Shown: positions 8,858 through 18,821 of the stretch, one piece after another
Layout of the letters: each line of letters starts with the position of its first letter
How positions within the stretch are numbered: the first letter of the stretch is position 1
From: Proteobacteria bacterium UBA1844
Lineage (GTDB): Bacteria > Pseudomonadota > Gammaproteobacteria > Steroidobacterales > Woeseiaceae
Length of the DNA: 44,631 nt
Assembly: GCA_002338615.1 (NCBI GenBank)
Contig: DDIS01000158.1
Location: forward strand, 1 to 44,631
Direction of reading: 5' to 3'
The notes under the pieces: model-generated
What the model was told of the DNA's origin: nothing
Databases searched by the model: none
The model's input: only the letters and a program-made list of their open reading frames with translations
Position numbers and translations under genes: made by a program

Positions 8858-10126
8858 TCAGTAACCGTAGGCAATCTGTGCGATCCATCGATCATCGTCA
8901 GTAATTTCGCCAGCCAGTCCATCGTTTGCTTCGTAGCCGATTTTGACCATTGCACTCGGTGTGATCAGGTAGTTGACGCCAAAGGCCCATTGCTCTTGTG
9001 AGTCGTCCGGGTGCGGTGAATTGAAATCCGTGAATCGAACTACGCCTTCCCATTTGCCCTGACCCAATTTGTAGGCGCCCTGGGCATACCAGGTCTCCCA
9101 CTTGCCGCCTTCAGGCGCGACACTCATTTCCTGCGGGTCGACCTCTTGTTTGATGTATTCGCCGCGCAGATCCAGATCGTTCCATCGGTAGCTGGCGTCA
9201 AATCCCAGCACCTTGTAGTCGCGCGTTGGGTCTCCTTCGAAGTCCACGCCATCGTTTTCAACGACAGCTGCGTTCCCGAAGGCCCCCGACACGGCCAATT
9301 CAAGCTGCGGAATCGGCAAAAACGCGACGCGCCCGCCAAAGACCTTTTCGTCATCCGGATCGCCGGCAAAGCCTTCCGCCTCGATCGCGTGGATTTCGCC
9401 ATCTTCGCCCTCGAGTTTCGGCCCATTGCCGATGTAAGCCGCGTAAGTAAAGCGGCTGTTGTCGCCGACCGGCGCTACGCCACGCAGTTGCAACCCGACC
9501 TCGGAGATTGGTGCTGCGCCATCGTGACCGAAGCCCGGCGGCGCGGACGGCAGCTTATTGATCCAGGACGGGTGTATGTTCTGGCGAAAATTGCCGACCG
9601 GGCTTAAGAACTTGCCCGCCATCAGTGTCATCGAGTCATTGAGGAAGATATCCACGGTCGTGTATTCAAGGCCAATCGCCGTTTCACCGTTCTCCTCTAC
9701 CTCGATTTCAAGCTCGGCTTCCCACAGCAGCTTGTCGTTCAGCAGAAAGTGGAACATAGGATTGAAATTGGCGATGAAGGCTGCGTTGCCGTTTTCCGGG
9801 CTCACATAATCAGCTGAGGCGTATCCGGATAGATGGGTGACCGAGGTGACGTCCTTCCATTCGTTCGCCGACTGTGTTGCGCGTTCGGCGATTTGTTTCG
9901 CAGCATTGATGTCGGCTTGCATTGCCTGCAGATTGGCACTGTCGCCGGACGCTTTTGCCGCAGCCAGCTCTTCCTTCAACACCGCCAGTTCCGCCGCCAT
10001 GGCATTCATTTTTGCCTCGAGGTCCGCGATGCGGCTGCTACTAGCTTGTGCCAGCGCGGGCGTTGTCGCGGTTGCCAGCATCAGCCACGACAAGGTGACG
10101 AAAGTTAATCGTTGTGTTGTATTCAT
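8858..10126 (-). CDS. Outer-membrane porin with N-terminal coiled coil
   Basis: About 422 residues from ATG 10126, chosen for GGGAGC just upstream and an immediate signal peptide (MNTTQRLTFVTLSWLMLATATTPALAQ); the open frame continues upstream to 10246 but would run through promoter P2. After the signal comes a coiled coil (ADLEAKMNAMAAELAVLKEELAAAK), as in OprO/OprP and other trimeric porins, then a beta-rich barrel with acidic loops and the terminal aromatic residue (AQIAYGY). The substrate is unknown. Acidic loops (EGEDGEIHAIEAEGFAGDPDDEK) would favour cations. It is the first gene of a MerR-type operon that also encodes two cytochromes and the regulator. Confidence 0.85.
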   Translation of the reverse strand: MNTTQRLTFVTLSWLMLATATTPALAQASSSRIADLEAKMNAMAAELAVLKEELAAAKASGDSANLQAMQADINAAKQIAERATQSANEWKDVTSVTHLSGYASADYVSPENGNAAFIANFNPMFHFLLNDKLLWEAELEIEVEENGETAIGLEYTTVDIFLNDSMTLMAGKFLSPVGNFRQNIHPSWINKLPSAPPGFGHDGAAPISEVGLQLRGVAPVGDNSRFTYAAYIGNGPKLEGEDGEIHAIEAEGFAGDPDDEKVFGGRVAFLPIPQLELAVSGAFGNAAVVENDGVDFEGDPTRDYKVLGFDASYRWNDLDLRGEYIKQEVDPQEMSVAPEGGKWETWYAQGAYKLGQGKWEGVVRFTDFNSPHPDDSQEQWAFGVNYLITPSAMVKIGYEANDGLAGEITDDDRWIAQIAYGY

Positions 10127-10199
10127 TCGTTGCTCCCTACCGGATGTTGATTCAATGGACATATGGTCCAATAACAGCCCTAACGTCGATCTTTGGTAC

Positions 10200-10232
10200 A
10201 GGTTAGAAGGTGTATCCAACCTACAGGTCAAG
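10200..10232 (-). promoter_or_regulatory. MerR-type promoter P2 for the porin-cytochrome-merR operon
   Basis: Minus-strand -35 TTGACC (10226-10231) and -10 TAACCT (10200-10205) are 20 bp apart. The element shares CTTGAC-N-TG-N5-TG-S-ATACA with P1 and P3. The dyad is imperfect (AGGT...ACCT). It begins 8 bases after the cusA stop codon and lies about 75 bases before the porin ATG, so merR would be part of a self-regulated operon. Confidence 0.72.
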
Positions 10233-10238
10233 TAAGTA

Positions 10239-13200
10239 TTAGCCACCGGACACCGCTATCTCGTCTTTGAGTCCGACGTCCAGCGAACGTCCGCGCCAAA
10301 TCAAGAACAACGCGGGAATGACGATCAGGGTGAGAATTGTTGCGCTCACCATGCCGCCGACCATGGGGGCGGCGATCCGGCGCATGACTTCCGAGCCCGT
10401 GCCGCCGCCCAGCATGATGGGCAGCAAACCGGCGATGATCGCCGCCACCGTCATCATGATCGGGCGCACGCGAAGCACCGCACCATCAATTACCGCTTGT
10501 TTCACGTCATCCATGGTGAGTGCGCGGCCTTCGCTTTCCGCGGTGGCCATGTGCTGTCGGATCGCTTGGTTCAGATACACCAGCATCACGACACCGATCT
10601 CGACCGCCACACCGGAGAGCGCAATAAAGCCCACGCCGACCGCAACGGACAGGTCGTAGCCCAGCAGGTACAACAACCAGAATCCGCCGATCAGCGCCAT
10701 TGGCAGCGTACCCATGATGATCGCCACTTCCGCGAAACGTCGGAAATTCAGGAACAGCAACAGGACGATAATGGCGAGCGTGACCGGCCCCACCAAGGTC
10801 AAGCGCTCCTTGGCACGCACCATGTACTCGTACTGACCGGACCACGTGAGCGAATAACCTGCGGGCAAGTCAACGAGATCACTCACGGTGCGTTGAGCCT
10901 GTGCGACGTACGAACCCAGATCCCGTCCAGTGATGTCGACATAGCTCCAACCGTTCAGGCGCGCGTTCTCGCTTTTTATAATGGGCGGACCGTCCACCAC
11001 TTTGACGTCGGCGACATCGGCCAGCGCGATGCGTGCGCCTTGCGGCGTGACAATCGGCAACAGCTGCAACTGCTCAACGGAGTTTCTGACTCGCTGTGGG
11101 TAGCGCAGATTGACCGGGTAGCGTTCCAATCCTTCAACGGTTTGCGTGACGTTCATGCCGCCGATTGCGGTACGCACGATGTCTTGTACGTCACTAATGT
11201 TGAGGCCATAGCGCGAGGCGCGTTTGCGATCAATATCGACGTCGACATAACGTCCACCAGCAACACGCTCCGAATACACAGACGCGGTGCCTGGCACATT
11301 GGCAAGTACTCGTTCCAGGTCTTTGCCGATGCGTTGGATCACGCTGAGGTCGGGCCCCGACACTTTGATGCCCACCGGGGTCTTGATGCCGGTGGCGAGC
11401 ATGTCGATACGAGTCTTGATCGGCATAACCCAGGCATTGGTGAGACCGGGATACTTCACAATGCGGTCAAATTCGGCACGCAAGCTTTCCGCGGTCATCC
11501 CTTCCCGCCATTCATGATGGGGTTTCAATTGGATGACGGTTTCAATCATGGTCAGCGGCGCCGGGTCCGTTGCGGTCTCCGCGCGTCCGATTTTTCCGAA
11601 CACGCTTTTCACTTCCGGAACGGTGCGAATCATCTTATCGGTTTGCTGCAGAATCTCGCGCGCTTTGTCGACCGATACGCCGGGATAGGTGGTGGGCATG
11701 TACATCAGGTCGCCTTCATCCAGCGGTGGCATGAATTCCGAACCGAGTTGTGTGGCCGGCCACAAACCAACGACCAAGATCAGTACAGCTGCCACCAGTG
11801 TCGCTCTTGGAAACCGGATGACGGCGTGAATCACAGGTTGGTAAGCTGCAATCAATCCGCGATTTATCGGATTCTTGTGTTCCGGCGTCACTTTGCCGCG
11901 AATGAAGTACCCCATCAGCACCGGCACCAAGGTGATCGACAGAATCGCTGAGGCTGCCATGGCATAAGTTTTGGTGAAGGCCAACGGCGCAAACAATCGA
12001 CCCTCCTGAGCTTCCAGCGTAAACACCGGTAGGAAACTCAAGGTGATAATCAGCAATGAGAAAAACAGCGGTGGCCCGACTTCGCTCGCTGCATCGCCCA
12101 TGATGCGCCAACGATTGTCGTCCGTGAGCGGCTCCTTTTCGATGTGTTTATGGACGTTTTCGATCATGACAATCGCCGCATCGACCATGGCGCCAATGGC
12201 GATCGCGATGCCACCCAGGGACATGATGTTCGCGTTCAATCCTTGCAGCTTCATGACGATGAAGGCAGCCAGAATGCCTACCGGCAAACTCAAGATCACA
12301 ACGGCTGAGGAGCGAAGATGAAATAGAAACACCGCGCACACCAGCGCAACCACTAAGAACTCTTCTAAAAGTTTGCCCTGCAGCGTCTCGACGGCGCGCT
12401 CGATCAATGCGGATCGATCGTAGGTCGTGACGATTTCCACGCCGTCCGGGAGACTGCGTTGCAGCTCTACCAATCGCTCTTTTACTGCGTCGATGGTCTT
12501 GGAGGCGTTCTCACCCCAGCGCATCACAACGACTCCGCCGACCACTTCGCCCTCGCCATTGAGCTCAGCAATCCCCCGTCGCATCTGCGGACCGAGGCGA
12601 AGGTCGGCAATGTCCGACAGCACGATCGGTGTGCCGTTGGCATCCACTCCCAATGGAATGTTTTCGAGATCGTCCAAACTTTGCAGGTAACCGGTGGCGC
12701 GCACCATGTACTCGGCCTCGCCCATCTCGACGACCGACCCGCCGGTTTCCTGATTGCCGGATTGGATCGCCATCTTGACCTTGGCCAACGTCATGCCGAA
12801 GGCACGCAACTTATCCGGGTCAACGACGACCTGATACTGCTTGACCATGCCACCCAAAGTAGCCACTTCGGCGACGCCTGGAACGGTTTGCAGTTCGTAT
12901 TTTAAAAACCAGTCTTGCAGGCTGCGCAGTTGCGACAGATCGTGCTGCCCGGTCCGGTCGACCAGCGCGTACTCATACACCCAGCCAACGCCGGTGGCAT
13001 CCGGACCCAGCGCCGGCTTGGCGTTGTCGGGCAATTGCCCGGCAACCTGGCTTAGGTATTCCAGTACCCGCGAGCGTGCCCAGTAAAGGTCGGTGCCGTC
13101 CTCAAAAATGATGTAAACGTAGGAATCGCCGAAAAAGGAATAGCCCCGGACCGTGACGGCCTTGGGTACCGACAACATCGCTGTCGTCAGTGGGTAGGTC

Positions 13201-13394
13201 ACTTGGTCCTCGATGACTTGCGGGGCTTGTCCCGGAAACGAGGTTTTAATGATGACCTGCACATCGGACAGATCTGGCAGCGCATCCACCGGCGTTTCCT
13301 TGAGTGAATACATGCCACCAGCGACCAAGAGCGCGGTCGCCAGCAAGACCAGGAATCGATTATTGATCGACCAGCGAATCAGTCCAGCGATCAT
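10239..13394 (-). CDS. cusA: CusA-type Cu(I)/Ag(I) RND efflux pump
   Basis: A 1051-residue inner-membrane proton/metal antiporter of the HME-RND family. The metal-binding Met triad of E. coli CusA (573, 623, 672) is present with identical spacing: M566 in DLMYMPTTYPG, M616 in PLTMIETV and M665 in RIDMLATG. The TM4 proton-relay Asp falls at D405 (GAMVDAAIVMIENVHKH). Twelve hydrophobic segments and two large periplasmic loops fit the family. This argues for monovalent Cu/Ag over divalent Czc substrates. The start overlaps the cusB stop (ATGA). It is the last gene of the operon running from 16,766. Confidence 0.96.
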   Translation of the reverse strand: MIAGLIRWSINNRFLVLLATALLVAGGMYSLKETPVDALPDLSDVQVIIKTSFPGQAPQVIEDQVTYPLTTAMLSVPKAVTVRGYSFFGDSYVYIIFEDGTDLYWARSRVLEYLSQVAGQLPDNAKPALGPDATGVGWVYEYALVDRTGQHDLSQLRSLQDWFLKYELQTVPGVAEVATLGGMVKQYQVVVDPDKLRAFGMTLAKVKMAIQSGNQETGGSVVEMGEAEYMVRATGYLQSLDDLENIPLGVDANGTPIVLSDIADLRLGPQMRRGIAELNGEGEVVGGVVVMRWGENASKTIDAVKERLVELQRSLPDGVEIVTTYDRSALIERAVETLQGKLLEEFLVVALVCAVFLFHLRSSAVVILSLPVGILAAFIVMKLQGLNANIMSLGGIAIAIGAMVDAAIVMIENVHKHIEKEPLTDDNRWRIMGDAASEVGPPLFFSLLIITLSFLPVFTLEAQEGRLFAPLAFTKTYAMAASAILSITLVPVLMGYFIRGKVTPEHKNPINRGLIAAYQPVIHAVIRFPRATLVAAVLILVVGLWPATQLGSEFMPPLDEGDLMYMPTTYPGVSVDKAREILQQTDKMIRTVPEVKSVFGKIGRAETATDPAPLTMIETVIQLKPHHEWREGMTAESLRAEFDRIVKYPGLTNAWVMPIKTRIDMLATGIKTPVGIKVSGPDLSVIQRIGKDLERVLANVPGTASVYSERVAGGRYVDVDIDRKRASRYGLNISDVQDIVRTAIGGMNVTQTVEGLERYPVNLRYPQRVRNSVEQLQLLPIVTPQGARIALADVADVKVVDGPPIIKSENARLNGWSYVDITGRDLGSYVAQAQRTVSDLVDLPAGYSLTWSGQYEYMVRAKERLTLVGPVTLAIIVLLLFLNFRRFAEVAIIMGTLPMALIGGFWLLYLLGYDLSVAVGVGFIALSGVAVEIGVVMLVYLNQAIRQHMATAESEGRALTMDDVKQAVIDGAVLRVRPIMMTVAAIIAGLLPIMLGGGTGSEVMRRIAAPMVGGMVSATILTLIVIPALFLIWRGRSLDVGLKDEIAVSGG

Positions 13395-14938
13395 TGCTCT
13401 GGCTCCATGTTGTGACCGTCATGGCGGGCGGGTGCTTCATCCGTCGGCGCGACCTCAACCGTACGGTCGGCATCCATTCCGGCCTGTATGTCCACGACCA
13501 GATAGTGATTGTCGCCGTGCTTCTCGATGGTTGCGTGTACCGGCTGTCCGGTGTCGATCGTTTCGAACAGACTCATCTCCGCCACGTCGAAACCCATCGT
13601 CATGGCCGGCCATTCCCACTCGGGTATCGCCTCGTGCTGTAGCGTGACTTTGCGGGAAGTCGCGTCGATGTCAGTAACCACCGCGGCGACCATGACAGTG
13701 GTCTTGGCAGTTATCGGCGCCTCGTTCGCCATGCTCTCGTCCATGCGCGCCAACGCCGTGTCGATGTTCGACTCCGAATCAATTAAGAACTGCCCGGAGG
13801 TCACGACGCGATCGGCGGTGGTCAGGCCGCTCAGGATTTCGATGCGATCACCCGACTCAATGCCGATCTTTACCGGTTGCGCTCGAAATTTGCCTTCTCC
13901 CAGCGCTACGACCACCCGGTTTACCGACCCACCAGGGATCAAAGCCTCCTTCGGGATGTGGACTACCGCCGGCGTCTCGGTGCCGAAAATGGTCACGCGG
14001 GCAAACATGTTGGGACGCAAGACATCTGCCTCGTTGTCGAAACGCACACGCACTTTTAAGGTGCGGGTTTTCTGATCGAGCTCCGGATATACATAGTCGA
14101 CCGTGCCCTGCCACGATTGGCCGGGCAGGTAGTCGAGTTCGATTTCGGCCCGCTGGCCCTGCCTCACCCACGCCGACTGGCGCTCGAAGACCTCTGCCAA
14201 CACCCACACTTCGTCCAGATTAGCGATCGACAACACCTCGGTCGAGGGTGTGATGTAGACACCTTCGCGTACTCCAAGATGAGCGACCACACCGTCCGTT
14301 TGTGCGTAAATTCGAATGCGTTGTTTCACAGTGCGTTCTTTATCCAGGCGCTGGATTTCGCTTGCGGTCACGCCGAGCGCCGCCAGACGTTCACGCGAGG
14401 CTCGATGCAACGCGGTATTGGTGCTCTGGAGTGCGGCCAAATACTCCTCTTGGGCGTTCACCAAGGTTGGTGAATACAGTTCGAAAAGAACTTGGCCTCG
14501 TTTGACCGGATCGCCGGTGGATTTGATGCTGAGCTTTTCGATCCAGCCATCGACGCGGGTATTGATTTGATGCAGCGAGTCTTCGTCGTAGCCAACGTAG
14601 CCCACGGTTTCGATGCGTCGCGAGAGTACGCTGCGTTCGACCGCGGCGGTGCGCACCCCCAAGTTGTTGACCACGGTCGGCGAGATGTTGACGACACTGG
14701 CATCGTCGCCTGACACCTCGTCAGCGTATACCGGCACCAGTTCCATCCCCATGGGCGACTTGCCCGGTTTGTCGGAGCGATAGTTTGGGTCCATAGGCGC
14801 TTTGTAATAGAGCACGTCGCGTTCACTGGACCCGGCGGCATTGGATCCGTCGCCGTCCGCCGGCCACCAGCGACCTAAGGTGATACCGATGACGAGGACC
14901 GCGAGCAGAACGGCGGAAAGCAAAATTGTCTTATTCAT
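13391..14938 (-). CDS. cusB: CusB periplasmic adaptor with fused C-terminal CusF-like domain
   Basis: A 515-residue membrane-fusion protein joining the CusA and CusC partners. An N-terminal membrane segment (about 5-22) is followed by a heavy-metal-binding segment, YYKAPMDPNYRSDKPGKSPMGMELVPVY, then the lipoyl/hairpin and beta-barrel domains. The last 100 or so residues form a CusF-like domain: KVTLQHEAIPEWEWPAMTMGF keeps the His, Trp and Met-X-Met ligands of CusF. In E. coli CusF is a separate chaperone, so here metal delivery is covalently tethered. The gene overlaps cusA and the TolC-like gene by 4 nt each. Confidence 0.95.
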   Translation of the reverse strand: MNKTILLSAVLLAVLVIGITLGRWWPADGDGSNAAGSSERDVLYYKAPMDPNYRSDKPGKSPMGMELVPVYADEVSGDDASVVNISPTVVNNLGVRTAAVERSVLSRRIETVGYVGYDEDSLHQINTRVDGWIEKLSIKSTGDPVKRGQVLFELYSPTLVNAQEEYLAALQSTNTALHRASRERLAALGVTASEIQRLDKERTVKQRIRIYAQTDGVVAHLGVREGVYITPSTEVLSIANLDEVWVLAEVFERQSAWVRQGQRAEIELDYLPGQSWQGTVDYVYPELDQKTRTLKVRVRFDNEADVLRPNMFARVTIFGTETPAVVHIPKEALIPGGSVNRVVVALGEGKFRAQPVKIGIESGDRIEILSGLTTADRVVTSGQFLIDSESNIDTALARMDESMANEAPITAKTTVMVAAVVTDIDATSRKVTLQHEAIPEWEWPAMTMGFDVAEMSLFETIDTGQPVHATIEKHGDNHYLVVDIQAGMDADRTVEVAPTDEAPARHDGHNMEPEQ

Positions 14939-16260
14939 CGGGGTAAGCCTCCGAGATTGGCGAGCACGGCGTAGCTTTGAGCTCGCTCCGTCTGCAATCG
15001 AATATGATCCAAGCGTGTGTTGAGCTCATCGATAAAGCCGCGCATGACATCGGCAAAATCGCTGGCTTCACTTTGATAGGCAGCCAGTGCAGCGTTCGCC
15101 TGATCTTTCGCTTGCGTCAAAATCAAGCGTTCGTAAAGATCGACCCTCCGTGACAGCTCTTGCCAGCGTGCGTACTCTGCATCCAACTGACTGCTCAGCC
15201 GCCGCAGCAACTGCTCTTTGGATTCGGTCGCAGCACGGCGCTCGCTGAGCGCCGCGGCCAAACCGCGGTCTTGCCGATTTTTTCGAAACAGCGGTAATTC
15301 CACCGTGACCGACAGGCTGACAAAGTCAGAACGCGGGCTGCCGTTGGGTAAGGAGCCGTCGCGGTAGCCGTAGCCAAGATCCAGTGCCCAGCCCGGCTTG
15401 TAACGCTCCCTGGCCAGGTCAATGCCGGCGATCCGGGCATTGATTCGAGCATCGGCGGCTTTCAAGGCCGGGTGAGTGACTAAATTGGCACGCATAGTTT
15501 CGAGTGCCGGCATATTTTCCCACGCCGGTAGTTTCTCGGCGATGGGCCGGCTGGATTCCGTTCCCACCCATTCAGATAAGGCCGCTCTCGCCCGTGTGCG
15601 TTGTCTATTGATCTCGATGATACGGTCGTCGAGGCGACTGAGCTCGAGCTCTGCCCGCAGCACATCCTGTTGATCTTTGCTGCCCACGGCATACAACGAG
15701 CGCGTGATGATGAGCAGATCGCTGAAAAACGGTCGTGACTCTGTGACAATCGTGTGCGCTCGATTCCAGTAATATGTTTCCAGCCAGGCGTTTCGGACAG
15801 ACGTCAGCACATCGCGCCCGCGCGCGTCGGCATTTTCGCTCATCTCCGCGGCAAGCGATTGAAATTGCCGTGTGCTTACGGCGCGCGTTTTACCGGGCGG
15901 GAACGTTTGGCGTATGCCGAGCTGGCCCTGGGTCATACCTTCCGTCGTGAAGCCACCCGATTCCAACGGAAAGTTCGCAAGCCCCATGCGCAGTTTCGGA
16001 TCGGGCAGTTGCCCCACGGCAACCGATTGCTCTTCGAGCGCATCCGCTCGGGCATGAAACGCTGCTTGTCCGGGTTCCTGGTCGAGCGCGCGATCTTCCG
16101 CTTCCGCGAGCGTCAATGGCAGCGCCCGTTGTGCCAGGACCGGCACGCTCACTAGCAGAGCGGCTATCAACACAGGGGACGACCACACGAGTCTGCGATC
16201 AGCGCGCAAGCGAATATTCTTATTGCTGTGGGCGGACTGCCCACCGTAGTACGGGTTCAA
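14935..16260 (-). CDS. TolC-family outer-membrane factor (CusC role)
   Basis: A 441-residue outer-membrane efflux protein. It has an N-terminal signal segment (RRLVWSSPVLIAALLVSVPVLAQ), the opening LTLAEAEDRALDQEPGQAAFHARADALEE, and two repeats of long helices with conserved LPDPKLRMGLANFPL and SVTVELPLFRKNRQDRGLAAA. These are typical of heavy-metal TolC proteins. The start is TTG 16260 with GGAG seven bases upstream, and no better upstream ATG is seen. The stop overlaps cusB. Together with CusB and CusA it completes a tripartite channel across the envelope. Confidence 0.92.
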   Translation of the reverse strand: MNPYYGGQSAHSNKNIRLRADRRLVWSSPVLIAALLVSVPVLAQRALPLTLAEAEDRALDQEPGQAAFHARADALEEQSVAVGQLPDPKLRMGLANFPLESGGFTTEGMTQGQLGIRQTFPPGKTRAVSTRQFQSLAAEMSENADARGRDVLTSVRNAWLETYYWNRAHTIVTESRPFFSDLLIITRSLYAVGSKDQQDVLRAELELSRLDDRIIEINRQRTRARAALSEWVGTESSRPIAEKLPAWENMPALETMRANLVTHPALKAADARINARIAGIDLARERYKPGWALDLGYGYRDGSLPNGSPRSDFVSLSVTVELPLFRKNRQDRGLAAALSERRAATESKEQLLRRLSSQLDAEYARWQELSRRVDLYERLILTQAKDQANAALAAYQSEASDFADVMRGFIDELNTRLDHIRLQTERAQSYAVLANLGGLPR

Positions 16261-16313
16261 GACAATCTCCTTCGTTAACCACCGAGAAAAAACGGTTTAC
16301 AACGAGGAGATCG

Positions 16314-16766
16314 CTAAATCAGGTAGACACAATAGAGAACGTTGAGGGCTGGGGAGGAATCCGGCGGATGCGCCTCCGGCTGGCGAACAACACGGGTGTG
16401 ATTCGGACTGGCGTCGGCGAAGAATCCCTCGAACCGCGCAATCGCAACGGGTTGATCGGTCGGTGTATCCTTGAGCTTGAGCTGCCCGGTGCGAGCGTCT
16501 ACGTTGAGCTCATCGAACGCGGTGCAATCGGCTGCGCCGGTCGCGCATGGCATGTCATGGTCCGTCGTGGCGTCGGACGACATCTCGTGCCCATCATGCC
16601 GTTGCGTGTGCGGCACTGGGCAATGCGGGCAATCGTGATCATCATCCCCGCCCATCGCCCACGCGCAGGGTTGCAATGCCAAGTTCAGCCACACTAGAAC
16701 GAACATCCCAAGGGTGCGCCGAGCCCACGGGGTCTGCCGTTGTCTTGGTGTGGCTATTGAGTTCAC
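16314..16766 (-). CDS. Secreted His/Cys-rich CPHC protein (paralogue B, CopL-like)
   Basis: A 150-residue paralogue of the protein at 7,171-7,623: same length, same hydrophobic FVLVWLNLALQPCAWA segment, same DCPHC motif (C46, C49) and same ending (NVLYCVYLI). The middle differs and has its own His/Cys/Met residues (HTQRHDGHEMSSDATTDHDMPCATGAADC). GTG 16766 has AGGAAA upstream. It is the first gene after MerR-type promoter P3 and precedes the cus pump genes by about 50 bases. It may be a periplasmic metal sensor or carrier, or a leader protein affecting the operon as proposed for CopL. The function is not established. Confidence 0.72.
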   Translation of the reverse strand: MNSIATPRQRQTPWARRTLGMFVLVWLNLALQPCAWAMGGDDDHDCPHCPVPHTQRHDGHEMSSDATTDHDMPCATGAADCTAFDELNVDARTGQLKLKDTPTDQPVAIARFEGFFADASPNHTRVVRQPEAHPPDSSPALNVLYCVYLI

Positions 16767-16858
16767 GGGTGACGTTTCCTGCTAATCTGGCTCGGCTCGT
16801 ACACTGTAAGCAGAACCGTATTCGCCGCTATTGCTACTTGTACTTATAAGTTACTTGC

Positions 16859-16891
16859 AAGGTACAACTTGTATGCAGCATACAAGTCAAG
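16859..16891 (-). promoter_or_regulatory. MerR-type promoter P3 with perfect dyad, for the cus operon
   Basis: Minus-strand -35 TTGACT (16885-16890) and -10 TACCTT (16859-16864) are 20 bp apart. The spacer holds a perfect 9-bp inverted repeat at 16866-16886: arms ACTTGTATG and CATACAAGT around CTG. This is the clearest MerR operator in the window and shares CTTGAC-N-TG-N5-TG-S-ATACA with P1 and P2. It lies about 93 bases upstream of the first gene of the cus operon. Confidence 0.8.
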
Positions 16892-17017
16892 CGACATGTG
16901 CTCTAAGCGACCCTTTAACGAGTAGGCAAGATTCGTGGGAGCAGGTCACGTAGGATGCTTCGTTTGAGGCTCCAGATACGTCAATTCTTCAACCTCATGC
17001 CGGTTAATCCTCCAGAC

Positions 17018-18179
<1,162 letters not shown>

Positions 18180-18721
18180 TTAATCATTATGGGGCAGGAC
18201 GCCCGTTGCAACTGCAGTATTGTGCACATACGTGCACGATTGAATCACGCAATTCTCACGCACTATTGAGCGTGCAAATGAATGCACTGACGATTCGGCC
18301 AGTCGGTCGTTTCTCAGACGGCGGTGATAGCCGCAGCTCGTGTCGGACCGCTGGGTCCCGTGATTCGAGTAACAGGCGGTATCGAGTTCTCCGGTGCTCT
18401 TGATTTCCACCGAAAATTGCACCAACCTGATCGAATATTTGCATGAGCCGTTGACCCACTCGCTTGCGACTCTACCATTCTGCCTCTGGGCTTGCCGCTA
18501 TTTACTTGGGTAGAAATTCAATGCAAATCAGCAATCTGCATAAATGGCCTGATCAAAGCGGCGCTTCAATCGGGCAAGTCCGTTGAAACGCTCACCGCGT
18601 TTCCGGAACCCACGACAAGGAACGGCTTGCCGGTCGATGTCGTAAGCGGTCTTGAGACCGGCCGTGTTGCCACGGTATGTCCACCCTGGAACAAGCAGGC
18701 CGTATCGCCCTGAGAACGGGA

Positions 18722-18736
18722 CCCGCACTGTGCGGG
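18722..18736. repeat. Perfect 7-bp palindrome
   Basis: CCCGCAC and its complement GTGCGGG flank a single T. No T-run follows on either side, so it is not a standard Rho-independent terminator, though it lies downstream of the defence operon and could stop or stabilise its transcript. Confidence 0.6.
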
Positions 18737-18757
18737 GCCCGGTTCACGAATGCCGAG

Positions 18758-18772
18758 CCCGGCTATGCCGGG
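18758..18772. repeat. Perfect 6-bp hairpin with TAT loop
   Basis: CCCGGC and GCCGGG flank TAT, 21 bases after the previous palindrome. Closely spaced GC-rich hairpins like these resemble REP-type elements, which often sit after genes. It is about 50 bases from the stop of the defence operon. Confidence 0.55.
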
Positions 18773-18821
18773 TGCGCCAAGATGGGCCCTGAGTTAGCCA
18801 GAATTTCTCGTGGAAATTCGT

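Noticed and set aside
10127..10246. N-terminal extension of the porin to 10246
   Set aside because: It would pass through promoter P2 and place 40 residues ahead of a clear signal peptide.
10497..11951. 484-codon open frame on the plus strand
   Set aside because: It is antisense to cusA, whose motifs are intact, and its protein has no family features. High GC creates long mirror frames.
18528..18728. Possible small gene in the junction region (minus strand)
   Set aside because: No ribosome binding site, no recognisable motif and no conserved look; it is reported only as a gene-free region.
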